The notes: generated from the letters alone by a model not told the origin. 64,000 nt of DNA from Antilocapra americana (GCA_007570785.1 ML664161.1:15528861-15592860), one strand, 5' to 3'. Positions 1-12,021 are shown, counted from the first letter of the stretch. Numbers and translations: made by a program.

Positions 1-118
1 TTTTACTTCTCTAAATGGAGCTCTACCTTTACTAGGGAGAGACAGTGAGCATGTATTAATATTTCTCAGGCAGTAGTTCTGCATTTTTTCCTCATTTATC
101 CCACTGACCTGTGTCTTG

Positions 119-225
119 GTGGTGGTTTAGTTGCTAAGTCATGTCCAACTCTGCAACCTCATGGTCTGTAGCCTGCCAGTCTCCTCTGTCCATGGAAATT
201 CTCAGGCAAGAATACTGGAATCCCC
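119..225 (-). repeat. BovA-type SINE fragment
   Basis: The reverse complement matches the 3' (BovA) body of ruminant tRNA-Glu SINEs ('ggcaagaatactgga', 'tgctaagtcatgtcc'). The tRNA-derived head is missing, so the copy is truncated. Preceded by a short ggt run. Confidence 0.8.
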
Positions 226-1500
226 CTCATATAAACAAGGAGAATAATAAAAGGGTCCAATCTCTAGCTCACAGAGCAAATAAAAAACTAACCCAGACTC
301 ATCAAATTCAGTGTTTCTAATTTTCACACATTTATTTTCACACAAGTGAAGCCTGAAAGGGAAGGACGCCCAATGATGTACTAAAATTGAATAGCAAAAT
401 GACAGCAATATCCAAAGTTTCCCATTGGGACTCTCTAATGTTCAAAGTAAAACAAACCCAACACCACCACCAATCCTTTCCCTAAGGAAGCAATGGTTAC
501 ATTAAACAGACATGCAGGAAAATGTTGAAATGTAGCCTGCCACTTAAAGTGCAAAGCCTCCTTCAGTTTTCCAAATTCACCTTCCTTAATTGACCTTATC
601 AATTTAGCTTTTCACCCTTGGCATTTGTGGCCTCTAATGTATTTTGAATGCCTTGGAACCATTTGAGTTTTTAACATTATTTTCCCATTACAGAATATAT
701 CATGTAAATGCATTTTCAGGTTCACTACAAGTATAGAAAGCTTGAATGGCTTAATGAAAGTATATTTTATCATGTCTTGCATTTGTCCTTGAATATCCGC
801 TTCTTTTATCAGCTCACGGAGAAATGGAAAAGACCAGGACCTCCTTGCTGCAGGTAGTGGTAGGGTCTGACCCATCAGAAGGCCTGCAAGATGGTGCAGT
901 TTATGCAAGGCATGAGACCCAGTATGTAGTGAAAATAATAACTATGGGGAGAGGCAACAAGTACAACCAGGATATCCCAAAATGTGAACAGAGTATGTGA
1001 ATTACAAATCCATGGTTAGTGATGATACTTTGAAGTCCAGGCAGGAAGGCAGAAAGTACAGAAACATTTGATTTGGTAAAAAAGGTGATTCTCCCCAAAT
1101 TAATCCAAAAATTCAGAGAAATTGCCATCAAAACCCTAAGATTTTTAAAATATAAATTTAGCAAGCTGCTTCTGAGCTTTATCTTGAAGGATAAATACCA
1201 AAGAATAAATAGCCAAGACATGTTTGGTGGGGAAAAAATAATGCGCTAGTCCTCTCACATATAAAAATATTCCATTTATTGACGCCAGAATGAGAAAATT
1301 ACATAAATGGACTAATGTACAATTTAGAAACAGATCCATGTATTATATAACATTAGTCTCTGATAAATTGGCATTTAACAGAAAAACATCTGTCTGTAAC
1401 TCACTGGGTAGGTCATACAATTTATTTTCCAAATCAGGACAATTTGAGAGTGAAAGTAAGTATCAATGAGACGCTGGGACGACCACCAAACATTGGACTA
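226..1500. other. No gene seen; possible old L1 remnant
   Basis: AT-rich unique-looking sequence. About 1090-1400 has a weak resemblance to old L1 ORF2 sequence. No splice-bounded conserved frame is recognisable and all ORFs are short. Confidence 0.4.
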
Positions 1501-1681
1501 GTGAAAGTCACTCAGTCATGTCTGACTCTTTGCAACCCTATGGATTGTCCACGGAATTCTCCAGCCAGAATACCAGAGTGGGTAGCCTTTCCCTTCTCCA
1601 AGGGATCTTCCCAACCCAGGGATCAAACCCAGGTCTCCCACAATGCAGGCGATTCTTTACCAGCTGAACCACAAGGGAAGG
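1501..1681 (-). repeat. Bov-tA SINE
   Basis: The reverse complement shows the tRNA-Glu-like head with a B-box-like 'gggtttgatccc' followed by the BovA body. The copy is diverged, with an internal deletion in the body around 1545-1560. Confidence 0.85.
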
Positions 1682-2799
1682 CCTTTGTGGACTGGACAGC
1701 CCTATGCCAATCCAGACACATGGTTATGGAGTTAAAGCTGTCCCTGCATAATTATTAATAGCTCCACAATTCATACTCAAAGGTGTTCCAATTTGGACAG
1801 TAAATCCTATGGTTGCTCTAGTAATAGGGTCCTGGTCACCAGGCAGGTATTCAAGAACCAAGCTCCAGACTCTGAAAGAAGCTATGACAAGAAGAAAGCA
1901 AGTCACCAGTTCACATTACTGGAACAAATCATAATATTTAGGTTATATCTATGGGAACTGGGAGAGAGCAATCAAGGCAGAATCCTAGTTTTGATGACAG
2001 CAATACAGGAGACAGAGCATCAAGGATACTTGATATTGAATACCAAAGTTCTGATCAGGAGAGGCTGCATCAAGTCAGGAGAAACTAGAAGGTAAAGACC
2101 AAGATTGGCACTGTGTAGGGGCAAGGAACCAGATAGGGCCTAGCACAGCTTTTACTTTATTACTTTTCTTTACCTTGTAAGTATTACAAAATTTTAGTGA
2201 AATTTTTGAAACAGACTGGCCATTATTTTTCATCAATATTTGTAAAAACCACCATAAAATGGTTCTCAATATAAAAGTGACAGAGGTTAAAATAGGTAAA
2301 ATATGTGAATGTGCTGCAGAGGACTGCTAAGACTGCCAGTACTGAGCATATATGTGTTATTACCACTGAAATCTACATGCAATATTTATTGCTAGATAAT
2401 TTTACATACATTATGGTATTCAACCATAACCACCACTCCAGGTTGGTTTTGCTCACTTCATCAAGCAGAGTAAGCTAAGGCTTCCAGAAAAGATACCTTA
2501 TACGATTGTTCAGTGGCAGAGTCAGAACCCAGGTCTGACTCTCAGACTTCATGTCTTGTTGGTATCAAGATTACTGTTTGTGTAGATGAATAGAGATGCA
2601 TAAAAACACAGGGTAAGTTCAACAGACACACTTGGGAAAAACAATTACACAAAATCTAGTCAGAGATCTTAAGAGCATACATACTCATTAAATTATAATT
2701 ACCTGTTTGCTTGATAATTTATGTGTTTACCTGAGATGAGCAAAACTGCATATTAATCAGCCTCATTGTTGCCTCCTCTTGTTTTCACACACTCCACAA
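1682..2799. other. No gene seen; MIR-like fragment at about 2355-2570
   Basis: Mostly unique sequence. About 2355-2570 resembles a minus-strand MIR (ending 'agtggcagagtcagaacccaggtctgact'-like core, diverged). No coding exon is supported. Confidence 0.4.
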
Positions 2800-3248
2800 T
2801 CAACTCTCAGCAAATCCTGTCAGCTCTACCTTCACAGTGTTCTCAGCACCTCCACCACTACCATCCTGCTCCATGAGTCTGTCATCTCTTGTCTTGACTG
2901 TTTCACAACATTCATATAGGACTCCATGCCTCAATCCTTGCCCTCTGCAGTCTGTTCTCAGCACATCAGGCAGAGTGAGTCCAACAACATCTACATGAAC
3001 CATGTCTCTCCGATGCCCAAAGCCCTGTAATGACTCCCCACTTCACTCAGAGTGAAAGCCAAGGCCTGACCACTGCCCACTATCCCCCAGTGATCTGTTG
3101 CCGCCTCACTTTCTAACTCACCTCCAACCACATCCTCCAAACTCACTTTGCTGCCGTGCTATTCCTCAAAAATAACAGTACATGATCATCTCGGCATGTT
3201 TACACTGACCATTCTTCTGCCTTGATGTGACATCTCTTTATTTTTTGC
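2800..3248 (+). repeat. L2 LINE fragment, part 1
   Basis: Shows the typical L2 3' region pattern on the + strand: 'atgactccccactt', 'gtgaaagccaaggcct', 'ttctgccttgatgt'. The element is interrupted by the SINE at 3249-3474 and continues at 3475. Diverged, with no open frame. Confidence 0.65.
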
Positions 3249-3474
3249 ATGCTTGCATACTACATCGCTTCAGTCCTGTCTGACTCTGTGAGATCCTATG
3301 GACTGTAGCCTGCCAGACTCCTCTGTCCATGGGATTCTCTAGGCAAGAATATTGGAGTGGGTTGCCATGCCCTCATCCAGGGGATTTTCCTGACCCGAAG
3401 ATCAAACCCGCATCTCTTATGTCTCCTGCATTGGAAGGAGGGTTCTTTACCACTGGTGTCAGCTGGGAAGCCTC
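3249..3474 (-). repeat. Bov-tA SINE inserted in L2
   Basis: Near full-length reverse-strand Bov-tA, with head at 3410-3474 and BovA body at 3260-3400. It splits the L2 fragment, so it is younger than the L2. Confidence 0.85.
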
Positions 3475-3720
3475 TCTTTTTCTCTGAAACCACTGGCCAA
3501 ATCATTTACCACCTCAAGTCTGTACCAGCACACCAGCTTATCATGAGGTTTCCCTGACTGCTGTAAATAAGTGATTAATCTCCTCCTCCCATAGCATCAC
3601 TCGCCTCACCCTGTGGAACATTCTCCCAGGCACTTACCACCAACTGACATGATATATGTACAGTCTTATTTATCTTATCTCTTTATCTGCACTTGAGTGT
3701 GTTAGGTTGAGCCATATGAA
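3475..3720 (+). repeat. L2 LINE fragment, part 2
   Basis: Continuation of the L2 3' region after the SINE: 'tttccctgactgctg', 'ctgtggaacattctccc', 'cacttaccacc'. Same strand and order as part 1. Confidence 0.6.
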
Positions 3721-3800
3721 ATTACCATTTACACAGGTCAGAAATGATCAACCATCTACAATTTCATTTGGTTTAATAACATCTTTTTATGTGTGCATAT

Positions 3801-4021
3801 GTGTGTGTATGCACTCAGTCATATGCGACTCTTTGCAGCCCCATGGAGGAGCCCCATTTACCAGGCTCCTCTGTCCACGGTATTTTCCAGGCAAGAATAC
3901 TAGAATGGGTTGCCATTTTCTCCTCTAGGGGATCTTCCCAACCCAGGGATCAAACTCGTGTCTCTTGTATTTTCTGTATTGGCAGGTGGATTCTTTACCA
4001 CTAGCTTCACCTGGGAAGCCC
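3801..4021 (-). repeat. Bov-tA SINE
   Basis: Reverse-strand Bov-tA with tRNA head at 3960-4021 and BovA body at 3812-3955. A GT-rich run (3789-3808) abuts the 3' tail. Confidence 0.85.
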
Positions 4022-4440
4022 AGTCTGTTTTATTCTCTGCCAAATTCCCTTATGCAGATAACAATTCCTTACATACATATAACATGTGCTCAAAAAATAC
4101 TTATCAAAAAATTATATGTTTGAGGCAAATCATAAAGAACTACAGCATACAGGAGTAGTTAAGTGTCTTATCTAACTTGTAGGAATCACTTTCCATCTCA
4201 GCTCAGTTTTGTCCTTGGTTACCATCTCATGCACCCACCCAAATCAGGGTGCTGGTCTGCCCTGAACCCTCTTGTGGTTTCCTGGGAACTCAAAACTAGA
4301 GGCAGCCATACCATATGTCTCTGTCACTTTGAAGACTTCAAAGCTCTGGGTCTTGTTGACATTTTCAGAAAAAGAAAATCTGTTACTTTTTGCTGCTGAT
4401 TCTCCTTGCATGTTCCATACATGCAAAAGGGAAACCTGTA

Positions 4441-5860
4441 GGAGTATATCTACCTAAAGAAACAAAAGACCTATATATAGAAAGCTATAAAACACTGAAG
4501 AAAGAAATCAAAGAGGATACAAATAGATGGAGAAATATACCGTGTTCATGGATTGGAAGAATCAATATAGTGAAAATGAGCATACTACCTAGAGCAATCT
4601 ATAGATTCAATGCAATTCCTCAAGTTACCAGAGGTCTTTTTCAGAGAACTAGAACAAATAATTTCACAATTTGTATGGAAATACAAAAAACCTCGAATAG
4701 ACAAAGCAATCTTGAGAAAGAAGAATGGAACTGGAGGAATCAACCTGCCTGACTTTAGGCTATACTACAAAGCCACAGTCATCAAGACAGTATGGTACTA
4801 GCACAAAGACAGAAATATAGATCAATGGAACAAAATAGAAAGCCCAGAGATAAATCCACGCACCTATGGACACCTTATCTTTGGAGGCAAGAATATACGA
4901 TGGAGAAAAGACAATCTCTTTAACAAGTGGTGCTGGAAAAACTGGACAGCCACTTGTAAAAGAATAAAACTAGAACACTTTCTAACACCATACACAAAAA
5001 TAAACTCAAAATGGATCAAAGATCTTAACATAAGACCAGAAACTATAAAACTCCTAGAGGAAAACATAGGCAAAACACTCTCCGACATAAACCAAAGCAG
5101 CATCCTCTATGACCCACCTCCCAGAATATAGGAAATAAAAGCAAAAATAAACAAATGGGACCTAATTAAAATTAAAAGCTTCTGCACAGCAAAGGAAACT
5201 AAAAGCAAGGTGAAAAGGCAGCCTTCAGAATGGGAGAAAATAATAGCAAACAAAGCAACGGACAAACAATTAATCTCAAAAATATACAAGCAACTCCTGC
5301 AGCTCCATTCTAGAAAAATAAACGACCCAGTCAAAAAGTGGGCCAAAGAACTCAACAGAAATTTCTCCAAAGAAGACACAAAAATGGCTAACAAACACAT
5401 GAAAAGATGCTCAACATCACTCATTATCAAAGAAATGCAAATCAAAACCACAATGAGGTACCACTTTACACCAGTCAGAATGGCTGCCATCCAAAAGTCT
5501 ACAAGCAATAAATGCTGGAGAGGATGCGGAGAAAAGGGAACCCTCTTACACTGTTGGTGGGAATGCAAACTAGTACAGCCACTATGGAAAACAGTGTGGA
5601 GATTCCTTAAAAAACTGGAAATAGAACTGCCATATGACCCAGCAATCCCACTGCTGGGCATACACACGGAGGAAACCAGAATTGAAAGAGACACGTGTAC
5701 CCCAATGTTCATCGCCACATTGTTTACAATAGCCAGGACATGGAAGCAAGCTAGATGCCCATCAACTGACAAATGGATAAGAAAGCAGTGGTACATATAC
5801 ACAATGGAATATTACTCAGCCATTAAAAAGAATACATTTGAATCAGTTCTACTGAGGTGA
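4441..5860 (+). pseudogene. L1 ORF2 C-terminal remnant
   Basis: Translation in shifting frames gives the C-terminal part of mammalian L1 ORF2p: '[12 protein letters not shown]', '[14 protein letters not shown]', then an uninterrupted 216-residue stretch (5210-5860) including '[18 protein letters not shown]' and 'MEYYSAIKK'. The last contains the cysteine-rich C-terminal segment of ORF2p. Endonuclease and reverse transcriptase domains are missing through 5' truncation, and frame breaks before 5210 make it non-functional. It is the coding part of the L1 insertion that continues into its 3' UTR at 5861-6276. Confidence 0.9.
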
Positions 5861-6276
5861 ACGAAACTGGAGCCTTTTATACAAAGTGAAGTAAGCCAGA
5901 AGGAAAAACAACAATACAGTATACTAACGCATATATATAGAATTTAGAAAGATGGTAACGATAACCCTGTATGCAAGACAGCAAAAGAGACACAGATCTA
6001 TAGAACAGTCTTTTGGACTCTATGGGAGAGGCCAAGGGTGGGATGACGTGTGAGAATAGCATTGAAGCATGTAAATTATCATATGTGAAATGAATCGCCA
6101 GCCCAGGTTTGATGCTTGATACAGGATGCTCAGGGCAGGTGCACCGGGATGACCCAGAGAGATGCATTCGGGAGGGAAGTGGGATGGGGGTTCTGGAAGG
6201 GGAACACGTGTATACCCATGGCGGATTCATGTCAATGTATGGCAAAACCAACACGATAATGTGAAGAAAAAAAAAA
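4441..6276 (+). mobile_element. 5'-truncated bovine-type L1
   Basis: A 1.8-kb L1 consisting of the ORF2 3' part, a 3' UTR and an A-rich tail at 6264-6276. The 3' UTR carries the marker strings 'ttaatta/taaattatcatatgt', 'gcaccgggatgacc' and 'atggcaaaaccaacac', also seen in the L1 tails at 41401, 48378, 28086 and 56723. Clear target-site duplications were not found. Confidence 0.9.
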
Positions 6277-6347
6277 GAGCAGCCTCAGTTTGGGGTCCAA
6301 AAAAAAATAAATAAATAAAAAATATATGGATGGGAAAAGATATATTC

Positions 6348-6387
<40 letters not shown>

Positions 6388-7347
6388 ATAATAAAAATAT
6401 ATATATATATGGCTATACTAGGAAAAAAAAAATACAAAAGGGAAGCCTGATACAGGCAAGGACATCTTCAGGCCCTGGGCAGGCTTCCAGCCCTGCCAGT
6501 CATGCTTCTCTTCTGAGTGAGGCATAGGAGCAAGAGAAAAGGCCTAGGGTCTTCCCTTTCTGCTCTCTTCACTCAGGCTTAGAAAGCCCTTGTTTCCAGT
6601 CTTAATATTTATGAAACACATTTTATTTTCTTATTTTATGTTATTTATTCTTAGCTATTTACTCCTCTTTTTGCTGTCTTATAATCAATATGATCTTTCC
6701 ATATTTGCATGAGTGATCACATCTTTATAGCAGTTAAAGCTCAATAATCTCGGGCCACTATTCCCCCCTTTTTGAATTTGAGTTCAGAATAATTAAATAG
6801 GCTTCAGCCCTTTGTTTAGCCAAGTTTTTTTTTTTTTTTTTTCAACAGAACAGAACACTCTTACCTTCAGGAAAATGTACATGATTATTACTGGAGGCAG
6901 GGAGGAGAATGTACATGTTGTGGAAATGACTACAATGCATGTTCACTGCCTCTTTCTCCTCACTGTTCTCACTAATTCATTCTCCAGATCAATTTCCCCA
7001 TTGGGGACTCTAGATATTCACTGGGCACATTCGCCTGGAAGTTTATGATACCTCATTTTCCTTTACTGAAATAATTGCTGAGTTGCATGAGGCAAAGAGT
7101 TCCCCATTTGCAGGGTCTCACCTACAGAGAGAAAGGCATTAAATCTTCATTTCCACTACAAAGCAAATGTTCAGAGTGTCTCTATTCAAAAATATTAACT
7201 CAACTTTTTCTTAGAAGGATTTTCTGTTTCAGTTAGTCTGAACCTTCACTGCCACACCTTTCTTCACACCAAGGCTTGGGAAGAGAGAAAGTAAAAGAAG
7301 TAAGGGTAAGCAGGATAGGAAAGAGACCTCCAGAGCTCTTACTATGT
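6277..7347. other. No gene seen; AT microsatellite and T-tract
   Basis: Starts with A/AAAT-rich sequence, then the (TA)n tract at 6350-6411, then unique sequence with a 16-18 base T-tract at about 6826-6842. No coding exon is supported. Confidence 0.5.
6350..6411. repeat. (TA)n microsatellite
   Basis: Long alternating AT/TA tract broken by 'ataataataaaa'. It lies just 3' of the L1 A-tail and may have grown from it. Confidence 0.9.
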
Positions 7348-7705
7348 CTGTCTTAATCCATTCAGGCTGGTATAATAGAATACCACAGACTGGGTGGCTC
7401 ATAAAGAACAGAAATGTATTTATTACAGTTCTAGAGGCTGGGAAGCCCAAGATCAAGGTGCCAACAGACTGAGTGTCTTGTGAAGATCCACTTCCTGATT
7501 CATGGATGGGCCATCTTCTCACTGTGTCCCCCCATGGCAGAAGAGTTGAGGGAGTTCTCTAGGGTTTCTTTTGTAAGGGCACTAATCCCATTCCTGAGGT
7601 TCCCACTCTATGACCTAATCATCTCCCAATATCTCCTAATATCATCACCTTTGGGGTTAGGATTTCAAGGTAAATTATAGGGACACAAACAGTCAACCCA
7701 CAACA
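7348..7705 (-). mobile_element. MaLR (MLT1/MST-type) solo LTR, reverse strand
   Basis: The + strand reads as the reverse complement of an MLT1/MST LTR: 'gaataccacagactgggtggct', 'cagttctagaggctgggaagcccaagatca', 'gggcactaatcccattc' and 'ggggttaggatttca' (diverged). It is an old non-autonomous retrovirus-like LTR; no internal coding sequence is attached. Confidence 0.75.
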
Positions 7706-8011
7706 ATGTCTTGGGTCCTTGTTCCTGATCCCCTTGTTTCTATCTCACAGTCTTGAGACACTGGTTAGATCTGGAGAGTCTGTGCAGGAAAAGACCTGAG
7801 GTTCAAGGGAACAAGGTGATTCAAGATGGCGGCTCTGTGAGAAGTTACACAGAAAGGAGCTCTGATTCACTGTGGAATGGTAAACCCTCTGCTTTCATTT
7901 ATAGTCCAGGAGAGGTGTAGGCAAGAACTGATTCTAGAAGTGCAGGACCTTCCTTTTCTTTATTCAGACTTGGAGCAGCTTTACTATCCCTTCTCTCCCT
8001 CATTGTCATTA

Positions 8012-8198
8012 GAGTGTTACTTGTGCAGTCCTGTGCCACTCTTTGTGACCTCATGGTCTGCCATGGAATTTTCCAGGCAAGAATACTGGAGTGCTTTGCC
8101 ATTCCCTTCTCCAGGGGATCTTCCTGACCCAAGGATCAAACTCGGGTCTCCTGCATCACAGGCAGATTCTCTACCATCTGAGCCACCAGGGAAGCTCT
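8012..8198 (-). repeat. Bov-tA SINE with near-perfect target duplication
   Basis: Reverse-strand Bov-tA. Flanks ATTGTCATTA (8002-8011) and ATTGTCCTTA (8199-8208) match at 9 of 10 positions and look like the target-site duplication. The BovA body has a small internal deletion. Confidence 0.85.
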
Positions 8199-8208
8199 AT
8201 TGTCCTTA

Positions 8209-9349
8209 AGGGTATATCCAAAATGAGCAAAAAGTAGGGATAATAGCTCAAAACTATACAAACATTTTATTGTCATTTTAAGACTTAGGGCAATTTTAAA
8301 GATCAAAAGTGCATTCCTTCTGTTAGCCATCTCAGTATTTTCCTTGTCTCTTTGGCCTTAATTTTGTCTAGAAGCCCTTCTCTAAGGTAGCAAGATTTCA
8401 AATTCCAGGGGCTAACAGTTCTTCCAGAACCATCCTCAAACAAATGCAGATAATAGAACTGCTTTCTGAACCAGGCTCACTTTTGTCTCTGACATATAAT
8501 ACTTGCAGCCTGATTTCAGAAATGCATCCAAAGTTCAGGGACATAGCACCTTTGACTTTTTGGAGCAAGAACTAATACGCAATTCACACAAGAACAAGCA
8601 GGTTATTAAAGATGGTCAGAAGTTCACCAATTACTATTTCTTGCCAATTTACCAAGTTTATTATTATGCCTATGCATTTGATTTTTTTAAGACTTCCCAT
8701 GTTCCTGATACTGGCCAAAAACAGGAAATTAAGCCTTCACCTATAGTGTAATATTGATACCTAGTATATTCCTAACAAATATTATATAAATAAAGGGTTC
8801 AATAAAGGAAAAGCCTACCAAACCTGTTTAAAAGATAAAGATAATACATTTTTTAGAAAGGGTATTGAAGAGGAATGATCTAAGACTCACATACTAAATA
8901 AAATAGAACTTTAACTCCTACTTTACTGAAACCTAAATTTCCTGTATTTCATACTAAAAATACTGGCTTCTTAAAACAGACATTCTTTTTCTTGAGATAC
9001 CTCTCAAGATTACTTACCATCATCAGACATATCATTTATATCAAATGGTCACCCTGCTAGAGTATGTGGGGAACATTTTGAAATGATGAATAAGGCTCTT
9101 GTCAAACATGTTATTCCTTATGTAAATACAAATTCATTTATAACTGACAAGGCAATGAGGAAAACTAGAATCATTTTGCCTGAGTTTTGACACAAGCAGA
9201 CATCAAGGGCAGCTCAGGGACTTGTCCTCTTGTCTACACCTGCCCTTCCTCCCGCGTATCTCCACCGCCTGCTTCCCTTTCTCCTGGGTGTTGTTCTTGG
9301 TATTTTCGTTATCATTCTCAGTTCTCCTCACTTTCCCCCTAAATCCATT
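8209..9349. other. No gene seen
   Basis: AT-rich, mostly unique sequence up to about 9180, then pyrimidine-rich sequence leading into an L2 fragment. No conserved exon is recognised. Confidence 0.4.
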
Positions 9350-9654
9350 CACCCCACCCCTGTCCCAGAGCACCACTTCTTTCACTATATTCCCCATTGC
9401 AGTTAACAATGCTACCATCCACACACTCACCAGTGAGAAACCTCGATATTGTTTTTAAACCCTCTTAGCATCACTTTTTCTCCCTTTCATCCAATCAGCC
9501 ACCAAACCCTGACCTTACACCTTCCGAACACTGCCTGGATCTCAACTCTCAGTTGTTCCAACTTCCTTCAGCTATGGCTTGGGTGATTCCCATCACCACT
9601 TAATGTCCTGCTTATTATTTCATTCTGTTTCATTTAACCTCAACACTCCCTTCA
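9350..9654 (+). repeat. L2 LINE fragment, left of BovB
   Basis: Contains the L2-like 'catccaatcagccaccaaaccctga' region (diverged) and stops exactly where the BovB begins. L2-like sequence resumes after the BovB at 12022, so the BovB appears to have inserted into this L2. Confidence 0.55.
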
Positions 9655-10081
9655 TAATGATGCTTCCTAAGGCCCACTTGACTTCACATTCCAGGATGTC
9701 TGGTTCTAGGTGAGTGATCACACCATCATAATTATCTGGGTGGTGAAGATCTTTTATGTACAGTTCTTCTGTGTATTTTTGTCACCTCTTCTTAATATCT
9801 TCTGCTTCTGTTAGGTCCATACCATTTCTGTCCTTTATTGTGCCCATGTTTTCATGAAATGCCCCCTTAATATCTTTAATTTTCTTGAAGAGATCTCTAC
9901 TTTTTTCCCATTCTATTATTTTCCTCTATTTCTTTGCACTGATCTCTGAGGAAGGCTTTCTCATTTCTCCTTACTATTCTTTGGAACTCTGCATTCAAAT
10001 GGGTATATTTTTCCTTCTCTCCATTGTTTTTTGTTTCTCTTCTTTTCACAGATATTTGTAAGCCCTCCTCAGACAGCAATT

Positions 10082-10528
10082 TCACTTTTTTGCATTTCTT
10101 TTTCTTAGTGATGGTCTTGATATCTGTCTCCTATACAATATCATGAACCTCCATCCATAGTTCATCAGGCACTCTATCAGATCTAATCCCTTAAATCTAT
10201 TTGTCACTTCCACTGTATAAACATAAGGGATTTGATTTAGGTCATACCTGAATGGTCTAGTGGTTTTCCCCATTTTCTTCAATTTAAGTCTGAATTTGGC
10301 AATAAGGAGTTCATGATCTGAGTCATAGTCAGCTCCCGGTCTTGTTTTTGCTGACTGTATAGAGCTTCTCCATCTTTGGCTGCAAAGAATATAATCAATC
10401 TGATTTTGGTGTTGGCCATCTGGTGACGTCCATGTGTAGAGTCCTTTCTTGTGTTGTTGTAGAGGGTATTTGCTAGATATCCTGGAATGTGAAGTCAAGT
10501 GGGCCTTAGGAAGCATCATTACAAACAA
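10082..10528 (-). pseudogene. BovB endonuclease-region remnant (inverted segment)
   Basis: The minus-strand frame encodes 148 residues including 'QQHKKGLYTWTSPDGQHQNQ', then 'RPGADYDSDHELLIAKFRLK', the C-terminal part of the AP-type endonuclease domain of RTE-clade ORF2p with its S-D-H motif. The first ~17 residues come from reading across the inversion junction. The segment lacks its N-terminus and does not connect to the RT, which is on the other strand. Confidence 0.85.
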
Positions 10529-11609
10529 AGCTAGTGGAGGTGATGGAATTCCAGTTGAGCTATTTCAAATCTTAAAAGATGATGCTGTAAAAGTGCTGAG
10601 CTCAATATGCCAGCAAATTTGGAAAACTCAGCAGTGGCCACAGGACTGGAAAATGTCAGTTTTCATTCCAATCCCAAAGAAAGGCAATGCCAAAGAATGC
10701 TCAAACTACCACACAATTGCGCTCATCTCACACTCTAGTAAAGTAATGCTCAAAATTTTCAAGCCAGTCTTCAGCAATACGTGAACCATGAACTTCCTTC
10801 CAGATGTTCAAGCTGGTTTTATAAAAGGAAGAGGAACCAGAGATCAAATTGCCAACATCCACTGGATCATCAGAAAAGCTAGAGAGTTCCAGAAAAACAT
10901 CTACTTCTGCCTTATTGACTATGCCAAAGCCTTTGACTTAGTGGATCACAATAAATTGTGGAAAATTCTTCAAGATATGGGAATACCAGACCACCTGACC
11001 TGTCTCTTGAGAAATCTGTATGCAGGTCAGGAAGCAACAGTTAGAACTGGACACAGAACAACAGACTGGTTCCAAATCGGGAAAGGAGTACATTAAGGCT
11101 ATATACTGTCACCCTGCTTATTTAACTTGTATGCAGAGTACATCATGAGAAACGCTGGGCTAGGTGAAGCACAAGGTAGAATCAAGATTGCCAGGAGAAA
11201 TATCAATAACCTCACATATGCATATGACACCACCCTTATGGCAGAAAGCAAAGAAGAACTAAAGAGCCTCTTGACGAAAGTGAAAGACGAGAGTGAAAAA
11301 GCTGGCTTAAAACTCAACATTCAGAAAACTAAGATCATGGCATCCAGTCCCATCACTTCATGGGAAATCGATGGGGAAACAGTGGCTGACTTTTTGTTGG
11401 AGGGCTCCAAAATCACTGCAGATGGTGACTGCAGCCATGAAATTAAAAGACGCTTACTCCTTGGAAGGAAAGTTATGACCAACCTAGACAGCATATTAAA
11501 AAGCAAAGACATTACTTTGTCCACAAAGGTCCGTCTAGTCAAGGCTATTTTTTTTCAAGTAGTCATTTGTGGAAGTGAGAGTTGGACTATAAAGAAAGCT
11601 GAGCACTGA
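10472..11609 (+). pseudogene. BovB reverse transcriptase remnant
   Basis: Plus-strand translation gives RTE-type RT blocks: 'NKASGGDGIPVELFQILKDD', 'SVFIPIPKKGNAKECSNYH', 'QAGFIKGRGTRDQIANIHWI', 'FDLVDHNKLWKILQDMGIP', and 'LTYAYDTTLMAES'. The last sits where the catalytic Y-A-D-D is expected and reads Y-A-Y-D. In-frame stops at about 10782 and 11094 and frame changes break it into three pieces, so it is inactive. Confidence 0.9.
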
Positions 11610-11703
11610 AGAATTGATGGTTTTGAACTGTGGTATTGGGGAAAACCCTTGAGAGTCCCTTGGACTGCAAGGAGGTCCAACCAGTCCATCCTAAAGGAGA
11701 TCA

Positions 11704-11745
11704 GTCCTGAGTGTTCATTGGAAGGTCCTGAGTGTTCATTGGAAG
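11704..11745 (+). repeat. 21-bp tandem duplication inside BovB
   Basis: Positions 11704-11724 and 11725-11745 are identical 21-mers. The corresponding place in the copies at 31517-31560 and 55805-55850 is single, so the duplication is private to this copy. Confidence 0.9.
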
Positions 11746-12021
11746 GACTGATGTTGAAGCTGAAACTCCAATATTTTGGCCAGCTGATTTGAAAAGCTGA
11801 CTTATTTGAAAACACCCTGATGCTGGGAAAGATTGAAGGCAGGAGGAGAAGGGGACAACAGAGGATGAGATGTTTGGATGGCATCATCGACACAATAGAC
11901 ATGAGTTTGGATAAACTCTGGGAGTTGGTGACGGACAGGGAGGCCTGGCATGCTGTGGTCCATGGGGTCGCAAAGAGTCAAACATGACTGAGTGACTGAA
12001 CTGTACTGAGCTGAACCTTCA

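Larger units (their letters stand above)
9655..12015 (+). mobile_element. BovB (RTE) LINE with inverted 5' half
   Basis: Positions 9655-10471 read as BovB on the minus strand (endonuclease to early RT), while 10472-12015 read as BovB on the plus strand (RT through the 3' end). The left edge (9655-9697) is an exact 43-bp inverted copy of 10479-10521. The element is bounded by the hexamer CCTTCA at 9649-9654 and 12016-12021, a possible target-site duplication. This head-to-head layout is what twin priming during target-primed reverse transcription produces. The 3' end has the ACTGAACTG-type tail of BovB. Confidence 0.9.

Noticed and set aside
5107..5802. 231-residue minus-strand open frame, the longest in the window
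   Set aside because: It lies antisense to the L1 ORF2 remnant and its hydrophobic sequence is the shadow of A-rich ORF2 sequence.
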